64,000 nt of DNA from Microbacterium sp. MYb45. GTDB taxonomy: Bacteria > Actinomycetota > Actinomycetes > Actinomycetales > Microbacteriaceae. Position numbers and translations under genes: made by a program. The stretch is taken from positions 1-64,000 of the forward strand of contig NZ_PCPG01000005.1 of NCBI RefSeq assembly GCF_002979655.1, given 5' to 3'. Below, piece by piece: positions 1 through 8,549 of the stretch; within the stretch, counting starts at the first letter, position 1; each line of letters opens with the position of its first letter. The notes beneath the pieces were generated by a model. That model made no database searches, had not been told where the DNA came from, and saw only the letters and a list, made by a program, of their open reading frames with translations.

Positions 1-2
1 AG

Positions 3-1742
3 GCGCCGACCCCCGCGCCTGCCCCGACCCCTGTGCCGGCGCCCGTTCCCGTCACTCCCGGGACGCCGGCAGGCGTGCGCGGTGAGCCGGGTGCACGAAT
101 CCCGGGCTCGCTCTCCTACGACGCCCCGGCAACGGCGATCTATGCCGCGCCCACGGGCTCGGATGGCGCTGCCGGCACCAAGAACTCGCCGGTCAGGACG
201 ATCGAAGCCGCGCTGCGCCTGGTCCCGAACGGGGGGACCATCGTTCTGCGCGGAGGTGCCTACCACGAGCAGATCGTGATCCCGCCGCAGAAGAAGGTCA
301 CCATCCAGCCGGCGTCGAACGAGGCGGTCTGGCTCGACGGAGCGAAGCCCGTCACCGGGTGGAAGCCCTCTGGAAGCACCTGGGTGGTCGACGGCTGGAC
401 GACCAAGCTCGACTCGAGCCCGACCTACACCAAGGGCGCCCCCGACTACACCCAGGCCGACTGGCGCTTCATCGACCCCGCGCATCCGATGGCTGCTCAT
501 CCGGACCAGGTCTGGGTGGCAGGCGCGCAGCTGCGCGAGGTCGGCACCGCGGCGCAGGTGAAGGCGGGGACCTTCTTCGTCGACGACGCGGCGAAGCGAC
601 TCGTGATCGGCACGAACCCCACGGGCAAGGCGGTCGAGGCGAGCGTGCTCTCGCAGGCCCTCTCGATCCGCTCGGCCGGGTCGGAGATCCGCGGGATCGG
701 CGTGCGTCGATATGCCACCTCCGTCCCCGAGATGGGCACGGTGATCGCGGCGGCGGCCGACGTGTCGCTCACCGATGTGACGATCCGCGACAACTCCACC
801 ACCGGTTTCTACTCGTGGTCTCCGCGCACCAAATTGACCCGGGTGTCGTTGATCGGCAACGGACTGCTCGGCGGAGGAGCCTCGCAGGCCGACGGGCTCA
901 AGGTGACGCAGATGCTCTCGACGGGGAACAACTCCGAGGGCTTCAATCACTCTCCGGTGTCGGGCGCCTTCAAGGTCACGCGAACTCAGAAGGTGACGGT
1001 GGCCGACAGTGCGTTCACCGCCAACAACGGGCGAGGCCCGTGGTTCGACGAGTCCGTCGTCGACATCGCCTTCACGGGCAACGACGTGATCGGCAACACG
1101 GGGCACGGCGTCATGGTCGAGCTGTCCGAGCGTGCGGTCGTCGCCGACAACATCATCGCGCGCAACGGCGACTTCGGGCTCTTCGTACTCAACTCCGGGA
1201 ACGTGAAGATCTGGAACAACACCTTCGTCGGTAACGCGAACCGCAACATCAGCATCGGGCAGGACGCGCGCAGCGCCTCCGATCCGAACGCGGCGGGCCA
1301 CGACCCCCGGACGAGATACGCGCCGCTGGCGCCGTGGACCGTGCGCAACACGGTTGTATCGAACAATGTCATCGCGGAGAGCGCCGGCAACTGCCTCGTG
1401 TGCGTGCAGGACTACTCGCTGAGATTCACCGGCGCGCAGATGGTGTCGAGCATCGACGGCAACCTGTATCACCGCACGGCGCCGGGCACACCGAGATGGT
1501 TCTCGGCATGGTCCCGGGGCGCGGCGTCGAAGGACCCCGCGGTCGCCGACACGCTCGCGGCCTTCACCGCCGCGACCGGGCAGGACCGTCGATCGCAGTT
1601 CGTCGAGGGCGCGAGCGTCGTCAACGGTGGGTTCACGCTGCTCTCCACCCGGGCGGCCGCAGGGGTCCCGGTGCCGGCCGATATCGCCTCGGTATCGCGA
1701 CTCCCCGCCAACAGCGCGACACTGGGAGCCCAGCAGCGGTGA
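3..1742 (+). CDS. Right-handed beta-helix repeat protein, 5' end cut off by the window
   Basis: The reading frame is open from the first bases, so the N-terminus lies outside the window; 579 residues are visible. A Pro/Ala-rich linker (about residues 1-30) is followed by a domain that opens with the YAAPTGSDGAAGT motif and a TIVLRGGAYHE segment, typical of DUF1565-like pectate-lyase-fold proteins. Asn- and Gly-rich coils follow (for example NNGRGPWFDES and NNTFVGNANRN), as expected for a parallel beta-helix. Such proteins bind or cleave polysaccharide, often outside the cell. It lies ten bases upstream of a flippase-like gene and close to polysaccharide glycosyltransferases, so a role in processing or anchoring exopolysaccharide is likely. 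Catalytic residues cannot be assigned. Confidence 0.8.
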   Translation, partial: APTPAPAPTPVPAPVPVTPGTPAGVRGEPGARIPGSLSYDAPATAIYAAPTGSDGAAGTKNSPVRTIEAALRLVPNGGTIVLRGGAYHEQIVIPPQKKVTIQPASNEAVWLDGAKPVTGWKPSGSTWVVDGWTTKLDSSPTYTKGAPDYTQADWRFIDPAHPMAAHPDQVWVAGAQLREVGTAAQVKAGTFFVDDAAKRLVIGTNPTGKAVEASVLSQALSIRSAGSEIRGIGVRRYATSVPEMGTVIAAAADVSLTDVTIRDNSTTGFYSWSPRTKLTRVSLIGNGLLGGGASQADGLKVTQMLSTGNNSEGFNHSPVSGAFKVTRTQKVTVADSAFTANNGRGPWFDESVVDIAFTGNDVIGNTGHGVMVELSERAVVADNIIARNGDFGLFVLNSGNVKIWNNTFVGNANRNISIGQDARSASDPNAAGHDPRTRYAPLAPWTVRNTVVSNNVIAESAGNCLVCVQDYSLRFTGAQMVSSIDGNLYHRTAPGTPRWFSAWSRGAASKDPAVADTLAAFTAATGQDRRSQFVEGASVVNGGFTLLSTRAAAGVPVPADIASVSRLPANSATLGAQQR

Positions 1743-1752
1743 CGATGTAGGT

Positions 1753-3087
1753 ATGGGTTCACTTCTCGCTGTCGGCGCCCGCGCGCTGACGATGGTCATC
1801 GCGCTTGTCTGTGGCGTTCTCACGACGCGCATGATCATCGGAGGCGCGGGCGTCGACAGCTTCGCCCTCTACACACTGCTCACCACGATCCCCTCGCTGC
1901 TGACGTTCACCGACCTCGGCAGCGGGGCGGTCCTGGTCAACGCCGTCGCGACGAGCGACGACGTGCGCACCGATGAGAAGCTGAGATACCAGCTCACCTC
2001 CGTCGGACGTGTGCTGCTCATGTTCGCGGCCAGCGCGATGGCGATCAACACCTTCCTCGTCCTCACCGGCGCCTGGGAGCTGGTCTTCGGAGAGGCCGGG
2101 GGACGCCCCGGCGCGTCACTGGCGGCGTTCTATTGCGTGACGATCTTCTGCCTGGGGATCCCGCTCGGCGTCTGGGTGCGCATCATGCTCGGACAGCGTC
2201 GCAACCACGTCGTGATCCTGCTCCAGGGCCTGATCTCGCCGCTCACGATGGCGGGTGTATGGCTGATCCTCACGTTCGGTGGGGAGAACCTCCATTCCTT
2301 CGTCGCCGTCGCCTCCTTCGCTGCTTCCTTCCTCGTGTCGGTGCTGGGCATCCTGATCACGGCGCGCACGACGTCGCCCCTGATCCCGTCGGCCGTGCGG
2401 ATGGTTCTGCGCCCGCGACGTTTTCCCGGCGTGCGCGTGATGGACGTCGGCTGGCCGATGCTCGCGCAGATGGTGACGTATCCTATCGCCGTGGGATCCC
2501 AGCGATACGTCATCGCTCAGCTCGGCGGACCGACCGATGTCGCCGAATACGGCGTGGCCGGACAGGTCTTCTTCGCGCTGAACGGGCTGGTGATGGCCGG
2601 TGGTCTGGCTCTGTGGCCGCATTTCGCTCGAATGCGGCACGACGGCGGTCTCCGGCGTGGCCCGTTCCTACTCTCCGCCTTGTTCGCCGCCGCCATCGCT
2701 GCCGCGACAGTCATGGTCTGGCTGGTCGGACCGTGGCTCTTCGGATTCATCACGCAGGGCGAGTTGACGGTGCGTCCGAGCACCATCTTCGCCTTCGGTC
2801 TCATGATCATGATGACCGCGGCGGTGTACCCGCTGGGAATGTTCATCATGGACAAGCCCGGCATCCGCTTCCAGGTGATCCCCACCCTGAGCATGGCCGC
2901 TGTGGGAATCGGACTCTCCTTCGTCCTGACGCCCGTGCTCGGAATCGCCGGACCTCTGATCGGCGTCGCGTTCGCGTTGCTGGTGTGCCAGCTGATCCCG
3001 TTCTCGATCTACATCGTGCGGCACAAGACCCGGCTCACCGTCGGCAGCCAGGAATCGGTGCCGCAGCCCAGCGACGACGTCGCGTAG
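1753..3087 (+). CDS. Polysaccharide flippase-like multi-pass membrane protein (MATE/Wzx type)
   Basis: The product has 444 residues and about twelve hydrophobic segments, with the arrangement of the oligosaccharide flippase/MATE superfamily that moves lipid-linked sugar units across the membrane. The frame is open further upstream, but the first ATG after the previous stop codon (10 bases away) is preferred because the upstream extension is Arg/Pro-rich and overlaps the previous gene. No strong ribosome binding site is visible, so translational coupling is likely. It converges on the glycosyltransferase gene on the other strand. The family assignment rests on topology and context; the transported substrate is unknown. 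Confidence 0.75.
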   Translation: MGSLLAVGARALTMVIALVCGVLTTRMIIGGAGVDSFALYTLLTTIPSLLTFTDLGSGAVLVNAVATSDDVRTDEKLRYQLTSVGRVLLMFAASAMAINTFLVLTGAWELVFGEAGGRPGASLAAFYCVTIFCLGIPLGVWVRIMLGQRRNHVVILLQGLISPLTMAGVWLILTFGGENLHSFVAVASFAASFLVSVLGILITARTTSPLIPSAVRMVLRPRRFPGVRVMDVGWPMLAQMVTYPIAVGSQRYVIAQLGGPTDVAEYGVAGQVFFALNGLVMAGGLALWPHFARMRHDGGLRRGPFLLSALFAAAIAAATVMVWLVGPWLFGFITQGELTVRPSTIFAFGLMIMMTAAVYPLGMFIMDKPGIRFQVIPTLSMAAVGIGLSFVLTPVLGIAGPLIGVAFALLVCQLIPFSIYIVRHKTRLTVGSQESVPQPSDDVA

Positions 3088-3115
3088 ACGGGGGTCCGCG
3101 CGCTGCCGCAGCCGG

Positions 3116-4252
3116 TCAGGGCAGGACGTGTGCCGTGATGCTCGCGCGATACACGTCAGGCGCGTGGCGGCGGAGTGCCTCCGCGCGGCTGTCCGCGACG
3201 GTCGACACGATCTCGTTCCACCGCGCGTGGATGTCGGTCAGCGCGGCGGCGATCGATTCCGCATCGCCTGGGGTGACCAGTTGAGCGGTCGCGTAGCCGC
3301 CCGCTGCCTCTCGGAGCCCGCTGCTGTCACTCGCGATCACGGGGCGCAGAGCGAGGATGCCCTCGACCGCGGTGTTCCCGAACGGCTCGTCGACGCGGGA
3401 CGGGACGACGAGCACATCCGCTTCGGCGAGGAACGGCCAGATCGTGGAGTGGAAGCCGGCGAAGTCGACGGAGACGCCCGCCGCTGCGGCCTGTTCGCGA
3501 AGGTCGCGCTCGAACCACTCGTATCCTTCGAAGACCGCACCGAGGAGCGTGACCTCGACCTCGCGACCCGTGGTGTGCAGCGCCGAGGCTGCCTCGATGA
3601 CGAGGTCCGGACCCTTACGCGGAGACAGCCGACCGATGTAGAGCACACGGAGGGCCCGCTCGATGCGTGGACGGGGTGAGATCGGTTGCGGAGGCGAGGC
3701 GACGCCGTTGTAGACCACGTGTGAGCGACGGGCGAGAGCGGGCAGCGCGGTGCGGATCGTTTCGAGACTGAACCGGCTGTTCACGATCGTGCGCTCAGAG
3801 GCCAGGTGGGGGGAGTAGAGGATGCCGTTCACCAGCTTGTTGCCCGACGCCTCGGCCTCGTGTACATGGCTCACCGAGCGGGTCCGCCTCAGCCGGGCGA
3901 CCAGCGGCCACTGGGGGATGATGATCGTCGAGACGTACACGACGTCGGGGCGCAGCCGGCCGATCAGGCGCCAGGCTGCTCCGAGACCCCGGAAGGTGTC
4001 GCGAAAGAGGCGGGGCAGTCCGCGCGGGGTCAGCAGGACCTTGCGCAGGACGAGCATCGGGAGGATGACGACTTCGGCACCGGCCGCGCGCAGTTCCGGG
4101 ACGAGAAGCCCCGAGCTCGGCAGTGCGACCACGACCCGTGCGCCCGCCGCGACGAGGCCGATCGCGCTCTCGAGCAACATGCGGTCCGAGCCGAACAGTT
4201 CGGCGCCGGGGTGTACGAGAAGGACCGTGCGCTGGTCTCCGTCGCCGCTCAT
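3116..4252 (-). CDS. Glycosyltransferase family 4 protein
   Basis: The product has 378 residues and a GT-B fold pattern. The N-terminus carries HPGAELFGSDRMLLESA, a typical GT4 acceptor-domain start. The C-terminal domain has YIGRLSPRKGPDLVIEA and the nucleotide-sugar binding segment DEPFGNTAVEGILALRP with its EX7E-like spacing. It transfers a sugar from a nucleotide donor to a growing lipid-linked glycan at the cytoplasmic face of the membrane. The start ATG overlaps the stop codon of the upstream glycosyltransferase gene by four bases (ATGA), which fixes the start and shows translational coupling within the operon that begins at 6976. The sugar specificity cannot be read from the sequence. 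Confidence 0.88.
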   Translation of the reverse strand: MSGDGDQRTVLLVHPGAELFGSDRMLLESAIGLVAAGARVVVALPSSGLLVPELRAAGAEVVILPMLVLRKVLLTPRGLPRLFRDTFRGLGAAWRLIGRLRPDVVYVSTIIIPQWPLVARLRRTRSVSHVHEAEASGNKLVNGILYSPHLASERTIVNSRFSLETIRTALPALARRSHVVYNGVASPPQPISPRPRIERALRVLYIGRLSPRKGPDLVIEAASALHTTGREVEVTLLGAVFEGYEWFERDLREQAAAAGVSVDFAGFHSTIWPFLAEADVLVVPSRVDEPFGNTAVEGILALRPVIASDSSGLREAAGGYATAQLVTPGDAESIAAALTDIHARWNEIVSTVADSRAEALRRHAPDVYRASITAHVLP

Positions 4253-5445
4253 CGCGTCGCCGGATCCGCTGGAGTGGGCGACCAATCGGTGGTGCGCCGA
4301 CGTGCCTGTCGAGCTGAGGAGTGGATGCTCGATCCCTCCGCGAGCCTGCGCGCGAGCGCTTCGTATTCGTCCGCGACATCGTCCCAACGGAACCGGGTGC
4401 GCGCGATCTCCTGCACGGTCTTCCCCCGTGAGGCGGTCAGGTCCGGGGCGGCCTCCGCCGCGACGACCTGAGCTGCGACGTCGGCGGCGTCGGTGAAGAA
4501 CCACCCGTTGCCGTCGAGCACTTCACGGTTGAAGGGAACGTCGAAGCCGATCACTGCCGTTCCGGCGCCCATGGCGCGCAGGAGGGAAGGGTTCGTGCCA
4601 CCCACCGAGTGGCCGTGCAGGTACGTCAGCGCATTCGCGTACAGGGCGTCGAGCAACTCCTGGTCGTATACGCCGCCGACGAGCCTGATCCGGTCGTCGC
4701 TGTCCGCCACGCGCTGGATCTCCTGGGTGTATCCGGCGCTGTACGGTGCCGACCCGACGACGACGAGCGGCAGCGTCGCGTCGCTGTCACGATAGCCTTC
4801 GACGATCTCCAGCACGTGGTTCTCGGGTTCGAACCTGGCCACGACCAGGTGATAGCCGCCCGGCGTGACTCCCATCTCGGCGACACCGCGTTCGGGGAGC
4901 TCTTCGAGGATCGGGGCGCCGTAGCGGATCATCTCCGTCGGGACGTCGAACTGATGGCGATAGTAGTCGGCGATCCCCGGCGCATCCGCGATCAGGGCGT
5001 CGGCGGTGCGGACGCCGAACTGCTCTGCCCAGCGATAGTAGGCCCTGCCGCGCGGGCCCCATTTCGACCGCCTCCACTCGAGTCCGTCCATGTGCAGGGC
5101 GACGGGGGCGCGACGCATGCGGAGGAGCGGGAGGAAGGGCGAGTTGGCGGCATTGAAGACGAAGGTCGCATCAGGACGGCGCCGAAAGACGAGGTGCAGC
5201 GCCGAGAGCCCGGTGTGGCTGAGCGTCTCGATCTGCTTCACGGGAACGGCAGGAAGGTGTACGACCCTCATGCCGAGGTACTCCTTCTCCCGTCGCTCCG
5301 ATCCGCGGGTGTAGACGACGACGTCGTGACCGCGGTCCGCGAGACGGCGGCCGACTTCCTCGACCGCCGTCTCGAATCCGCCGTAAGCCGCGGGCACTCC
5401 TCGGGTCCCCACCATCGCGATGGTGAGGCGGTTCGAATTGCTCAT
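4249..5445 (-). CDS. Glycosyltransferase with N-terminal DUF1972 domain
   Basis: The product has 398 residues. It starts with MVGTRGVPAAYGGFETAVEE, the signature of DUF1972-type GT4 enzymes (often annotated as rhamnosyl- or mannosyltransferases), and contains the C-terminal donor-binding segment HSVGGTNPSLLRAMGAGTAVIGFD. It is the second gene of the minus-strand polysaccharide operon: its start lies only five bases from the stop codon of the sugar transferase gene, and its stop overlaps the next glycosyltransferase start. It probably adds the second or third sugar to the undecaprenyl-linked repeat unit. The donor sugar is unknown. Confidence 0.88.
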   Translation of the reverse strand: MSNSNRLTIAMVGTRGVPAAYGGFETAVEEVGRRLADRGHDVVVYTRGSERREKEYLGMRVVHLPAVPVKQIETLSHTGLSALHLVFRRRPDATFVFNAANSPFLPLLRMRRAPVALHMDGLEWRRSKWGPRGRAYYRWAEQFGVRTADALIADAPGIADYYRHQFDVPTEMIRYGAPILEELPERGVAEMGVTPGGYHLVVARFEPENHVLEIVEGYRDSDATLPLVVVGSAPYSAGYTQEIQRVADSDDRIRLVGGVYDQELLDALYANALTYLHGHSVGGTNPSLLRAMGAGTAVIGFDVPFNREVLDGNGWFFTDAADVAAQVVAAEAAPDLTASRGKTVQEIARTRFRWDDVADEYEALARRLAEGSSIHSSARQARRRTTDWSPTPADPATR

Positions 5446-5449
5446 CCGA

Positions 5450-6976
5450 TCAGTATGCCCCGCTGGGCTGCACCATGACCTTGGCGGTGCGCCACATGAT
5501 CTGCAGATCGTTCATCACGGACCAGTTCTCGACATACCGCAGATCGAGTCGCACGCTCTCGTCCCAGGAGAGATCGCTGCGCCCGGAGACCTGCCACAGA
5601 CCGGTGATCCCGGGCTTGATGTAGAGGCGGCGGAAGACCGTGCCGTCGTATGCGGTGACCTCGCTCGGCAGCGGCGGGCGGGGCCCGACGACGCTCATGT
5701 CGCCCACGAGGACGTTCCAGAACTGCGGCAGTTCGTCGAGCGAGAGCTTGCGCAGCACTCGTCCCACACGGGTGACGCGCGGGTCGTCCTTCATCTTGAA
5801 GAGAAGGCCGGCGCCCTCGTTCTGTGCCTTGAGCGCGGCGAGCTGCTGCTCGGCGTCGGTCTTCATCGAGCGGAACTTGACCATCTTGAAGCGGCGTCCG
5901 TCGCGGCCGACCCGCTCCTGGAAGAAGAAGACCGGTCCCGGCGAATCGAGCTTGATCAGCAGCGCCAGCACCGGGGCGAGCAGAGCGATCGGGATGAGCG
6001 CCACAGTCGCCACTGCGGCGTCCAGCGCGCGCTTGAGCAGGTGCTGGCCTCCTTCGTACCGCGGGATCTGCACCTGGATGAGGGGCAGTCCTTCGACGGG
6101 GGCGAAGGAGATGCGCGGACCAGCCACATCGGTGAGTCGGCTCGACAGCACGAGTTCGGCAGCGGTCCCTTCGAGCTGCCAGCTCAGCTGCTTCACGAAC
6201 TCGGGCTCGCCTTCGGGGCGGCTCGCCACGATGATCGTGTCCGCACCGACCTCGGCGGCAACCGACGACACGGAGTTCACGTTCCCCAGAACCGGGAACC
6301 TCGTGTCGCCGACCTCGATGTCACGCGCGTTGCCGTCGAGCAGCGTCGCGCCCACCACCTGGTAACCGGAGGCCCCGATCGGGTGCAGCGTGCGCACCAC
6401 GTACTCGACGTCGTCCCGGTTGCCCACGACGAGCGTCCGGGAGGCGAACCGCCCGTGCGAACGCTGCGTCTGCAGCCAGTGGCGCCACATCCACCGGGTC
6501 ACGAGAAGAGTCAACACACCGATGGGCAGCCCCAGCAGCAGCATCGGTTGCATCGACTCCCATGCGAGCAGCACCGCCACGATGGCGATGATCCCGAAGG
6601 CGAGCCCGCTGGCGTGGACCACGCCTCGGTACTCGGTGGCACTCGCGCGGAACAGCGCGGCGTCCCGCGTGTGCAGCCCGCTCAGCATGAGGTACCACAG
6701 AGCGGCGAGCGGAACGGCGCCGCTCAGCACCTCGATCGCCGAGACACCGATGGACAGCTGGACTGCTGCCGCCAGACCGACGGCGAACAGGATGACGGCT
6801 GCATCCGTCAGCCGCAGCCGGATCCGGTAGCGACGTTCCCACTGTCGGCGCCTCTCCAAGGTCGCCGAAGTGCGCGGTGTGACCACCGTGCGCGTCACCG
6901 ACTTGGTGGCTCGCGGAGCCGCGACCGGCACGAAGCCCGTACGAGCGATGCTCAGAGCATCCTCGACGGAAGTCAT
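5450..6976 (-). CDS. Polyprenyl-phosphate sugar phosphotransferase (initiating exopolysaccharide glycosyltransferase)
   Basis: The product has 508 residues. The N-terminal half has four or five membrane segments followed by a Rossmann-like region (LVVGNRDDVEYVV). The C-terminal third is a bacterial sugar transferase domain with KRALDAAVATVALIP, the SPGPVFFFQERVGRDGRRF block, VKFRSM, and the late SLDELPQFWNVLVGDMSVVG and KPGITGLWQVSGR motifs. Enzymes of the WbaP/WcaJ type move a sugar-1-phosphate onto undecaprenyl phosphate and so start repeat-unit assembly. It is the first gene of the operon. Its upstream region holds a promoter candidate and three copies of a CTGGGGAA box, so this step is probably the regulated one. 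Confidence 0.93.
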   Translation of the reverse strand: MTSVEDALSIARTGFVPVAAPRATKSVTRTVVTPRTSATLERRRQWERRYRIRLRLTDAAVILFAVGLAAAVQLSIGVSAIEVLSGAVPLAALWYLMLSGLHTRDAALFRASATEYRGVVHASGLAFGIIAIVAVLLAWESMQPMLLLGLPIGVLTLLVTRWMWRHWLQTQRSHGRFASRTLVVGNRDDVEYVVRTLHPIGASGYQVVGATLLDGNARDIEVGDTRFPVLGNVNSVSSVAAEVGADTIIVASRPEGEPEFVKQLSWQLEGTAAELVLSSRLTDVAGPRISFAPVEGLPLIQVQIPRYEGGQHLLKRALDAAVATVALIPIALLAPVLALLIKLDSPGPVFFFQERVGRDGRRFKMVKFRSMKTDAEQQLAALKAQNEGAGLLFKMKDDPRVTRVGRVLRKLSLDELPQFWNVLVGDMSVVGPRPPLPSEVTAYDGTVFRRLYIKPGITGLWQVSGRSDLSWDESVRLDLRYVENWSVMNDLQIMWRTAKVMVQPSGAY

Positions 6977-6998
6977 GCCGAGGCCCCTTGAGCCGTGA

Positions 6999-7027
6999 AT
7001 GTACGCAGAATTCCCCAGTGCGTCATT
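6999..7027 (-). promoter_or_regulatory. Promoter candidate of the polysaccharide operon
   Basis: On the minus strand, ATGACG (7022-7027) and TACATT (6999-7004) are separated by 17 bases, a reasonable sigma-A-type promoter. The predicted start point lies about 15-17 bases before the ATG at 6976. One CTGGGGAA box lies between the two hexamers. Confidence 0.45.
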
Positions 7028-7049
7028 TGATTCCCCAGATTTCCCCAGA
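7011..7049 (-). repeat. Three direct copies of a CTGGGGAA box at a promoter
   Basis: Copies of CTGGGGAAT/A occur on the minus strand at 7011-7019, 7031-7039 and 7041-7049. Their starts are 20 and 10 bases apart, so all three face the same side of the DNA helix. They lie within and just upstream of the promoter candidate of the sugar phosphotransferase operon, so they are likely binding sites for a transcription factor. The factor is unknown. Confidence 0.55.
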
Positions 7050-7273
7050 CCATGAACCCCACGTTCACGGCATTCGTCTGCGTCCCGACCCCTCGGGTCC
7101 TGCTGAAACTCTCTGTGATTCCCACATCACGGAGGGCGTTTTCACCGTCCCACACGGTGATCGCTGACAGCAGGCACTGCAGACTTTCTTACTGTAGCGG
7201 AACCTCCCTATGAATCGGAAGTATTTCTTACGAATGGATGAAACCGGCCTCCGAACGGGTGTCGGGCGAGCGC

Positions 7274-7279
7274 TATTCT
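7274..7279 (+). promoter_or_regulatory. -10 hexamer TATTCT of a leaderless promoter
   Basis: TATTCT ends six bases before the GTG at 7286. This is the same spacing as in twelve other genes in the window, and it was used to choose that start. Confidence 0.5.
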
Positions 7280-7285
7280 GTGGCG

Positions 7286-8470
7286 GTGACCGCCGAATCC
7301 ACCGCCTCGCGCTTCCGGCTCCGCACGATGTCGCCACGCGATCCCGCACAGCCGCATCGCACCGCGAGCACCCTCGAGCTGTTCTTCGATCTGGTGTTCG
7401 TCGTGGCGGTGAGCATCGCCTCCGCGCAGCTGCATCACTCGCTCGGTCACGGGGACTTCCTGCACGGCGTCACGTCTTACGCGATGGTGTTCTTCGCGAT
7501 CTGGTGGGCGTGGATGAACTTCACGTGGTTCGCCACCTCGTTCGACACCGATGACTGGCTCTACCGTGTGACGACGTTCGTCCAGATGGGTGGAGTCCTC
7601 GTTCTCGCCGCCGGCATCCCGGGCGCGTTCGTCGAGGGGGACTTCACGGTTCCGGTGCTCGGCTACGTCGTGATGCGGGTCGCGATGGTCGCGCAGTGGC
7701 TGCGCGCCTCGCGCTCCGCCGGAACACTGCGTTCGGCGACGCGACGCTACGCGTTCGGCATCGCGGCGGTGCAGGTGCTGTGGATCCTCTTCCTTCTCAT
7801 CCCGACCGGATCCCTGCAGTTGACCGCATTCGTGGTTATCGCTCTCATCGAGATCGGTGTCCCGGTGTTCGCCGAGTACCGCCGGCAGACTCCGTGGCAT
7901 CCGCATCACATCACGGAGCGGTACGGGCTGTTCACGCTGATCGTCCTCGGCGAGAGCCTGCTCGCATCGGCGAATGCCATCATCGATGCGCTCGACGAGG
8001 TCGAGTCCCTCGGCCCGCTGATCGCGATCGCGGTACTCACCCTCGTGGTCACGGCGTCGCTCTGGTGGATCTACTTCTGGCCTCCTCATCACCGCGCGAT
8101 CACGACCTTCCGCCGGTCGCTCCGCTACGGCTACACGCACTACTTCGTGTTCGCGGCTGCCGCGGCCTTCTCCGCGGGGATCGAAGTGGAGATCGACGTG
8201 CTGACGGGGGAGAGCCATCTGTCCAACCTGGCCGCTTCCTTCACGGTCACCATTCCGATCGCGATCTTCCTCATCGGCATCTGGTGGATCGCGATTCGAG
8301 AGAACGCGGACCGCGTCGTGAACACCGTCGTCCCTCTGGGGGCGGTCCTGGTGCTGCTCGACCCCGTGCTCCCGATCCCGGTGACGCTGACCGCCTTGAT
8401 CCTCGTCGGCATCGTCGTGGTGCTCGTGGTCCGTCCGCCGGTGGTGCGGGAGCACATAGACAAGACATAG
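7286..8470 (+). CDS. LtrA-like (low temperature requirement A) membrane protein
   Basis: The product has 394 residues from the chosen GTG. It contains the family opening MSPRDPAQPHRTASTLELFF and the FDLVFVVAVS segment, then about ten hydrophobic helices, including GLFTLIVLGESLLAS, a hallmark of the LtrA family. LtrA proteins were first linked to growth at low temperature in Listeria; their biochemical role is not known. The start is uncertain. The GTG at 7286 is favoured because a TATTCT hexamer lies exactly six bases upstream. An ATG at 7238 or 7328 is possible. It is a single gene, followed by 79 bases before the next gene on the same strand. Confidence 0.85.
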   Translation: MTAESTASRFRLRTMSPRDPAQPHRTASTLELFFDLVFVVAVSIASAQLHHSLGHGDFLHGVTSYAMVFFAIWWAWMNFTWFATSFDTDDWLYRVTTFVQMGGVLVLAAGIPGAFVEGDFTVPVLGYVVMRVAMVAQWLRASRSAGTLRSATRRYAFGIAAVQVLWILFLLIPTGSLQLTAFVVIALIEIGVPVFAEYRRQTPWHPHHITERYGLFTLIVLGESLLASANAIIDALDEVESLGPLIAIAVLTLVVTASLWWIYFWPPHHRAITTFRRSLRYGYTHYFVFAAAAAFSAGIEVEIDVLTGESHLSNLAASFTVTIPIAIFLIGIWWIAIRENADRVVNTVVPLGAVLVLLDPVLPIPVTLTALILVGIVVVLVVRPPVVREHIDKT

Positions 8471-8549
8471 GCCGAGCAAAGGGCTCTGATCAGGTGCTCG
8501 GGGACCATGGTGACGCACCATCACCGGTCCGCCCGAGAGGAGCCAGATA

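Larger units (their letters stand above)
6977..7285. other. Intergenic region between divergent genes (309 bases)
   Basis: This gap separates the polysaccharide operon (minus strand) from the LtrA-like gene (plus strand). It holds the minus-strand promoter candidate and the three CTGGGGAA boxes at 7011-7049, plus the TATTCT hexamer of the plus-strand gene at 7274-7279. Between 7050 and 7270 no convincing gene, repeat or structured RNA is visible. Short open frames there lack third-position GC bias. Confidence 0.6.
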
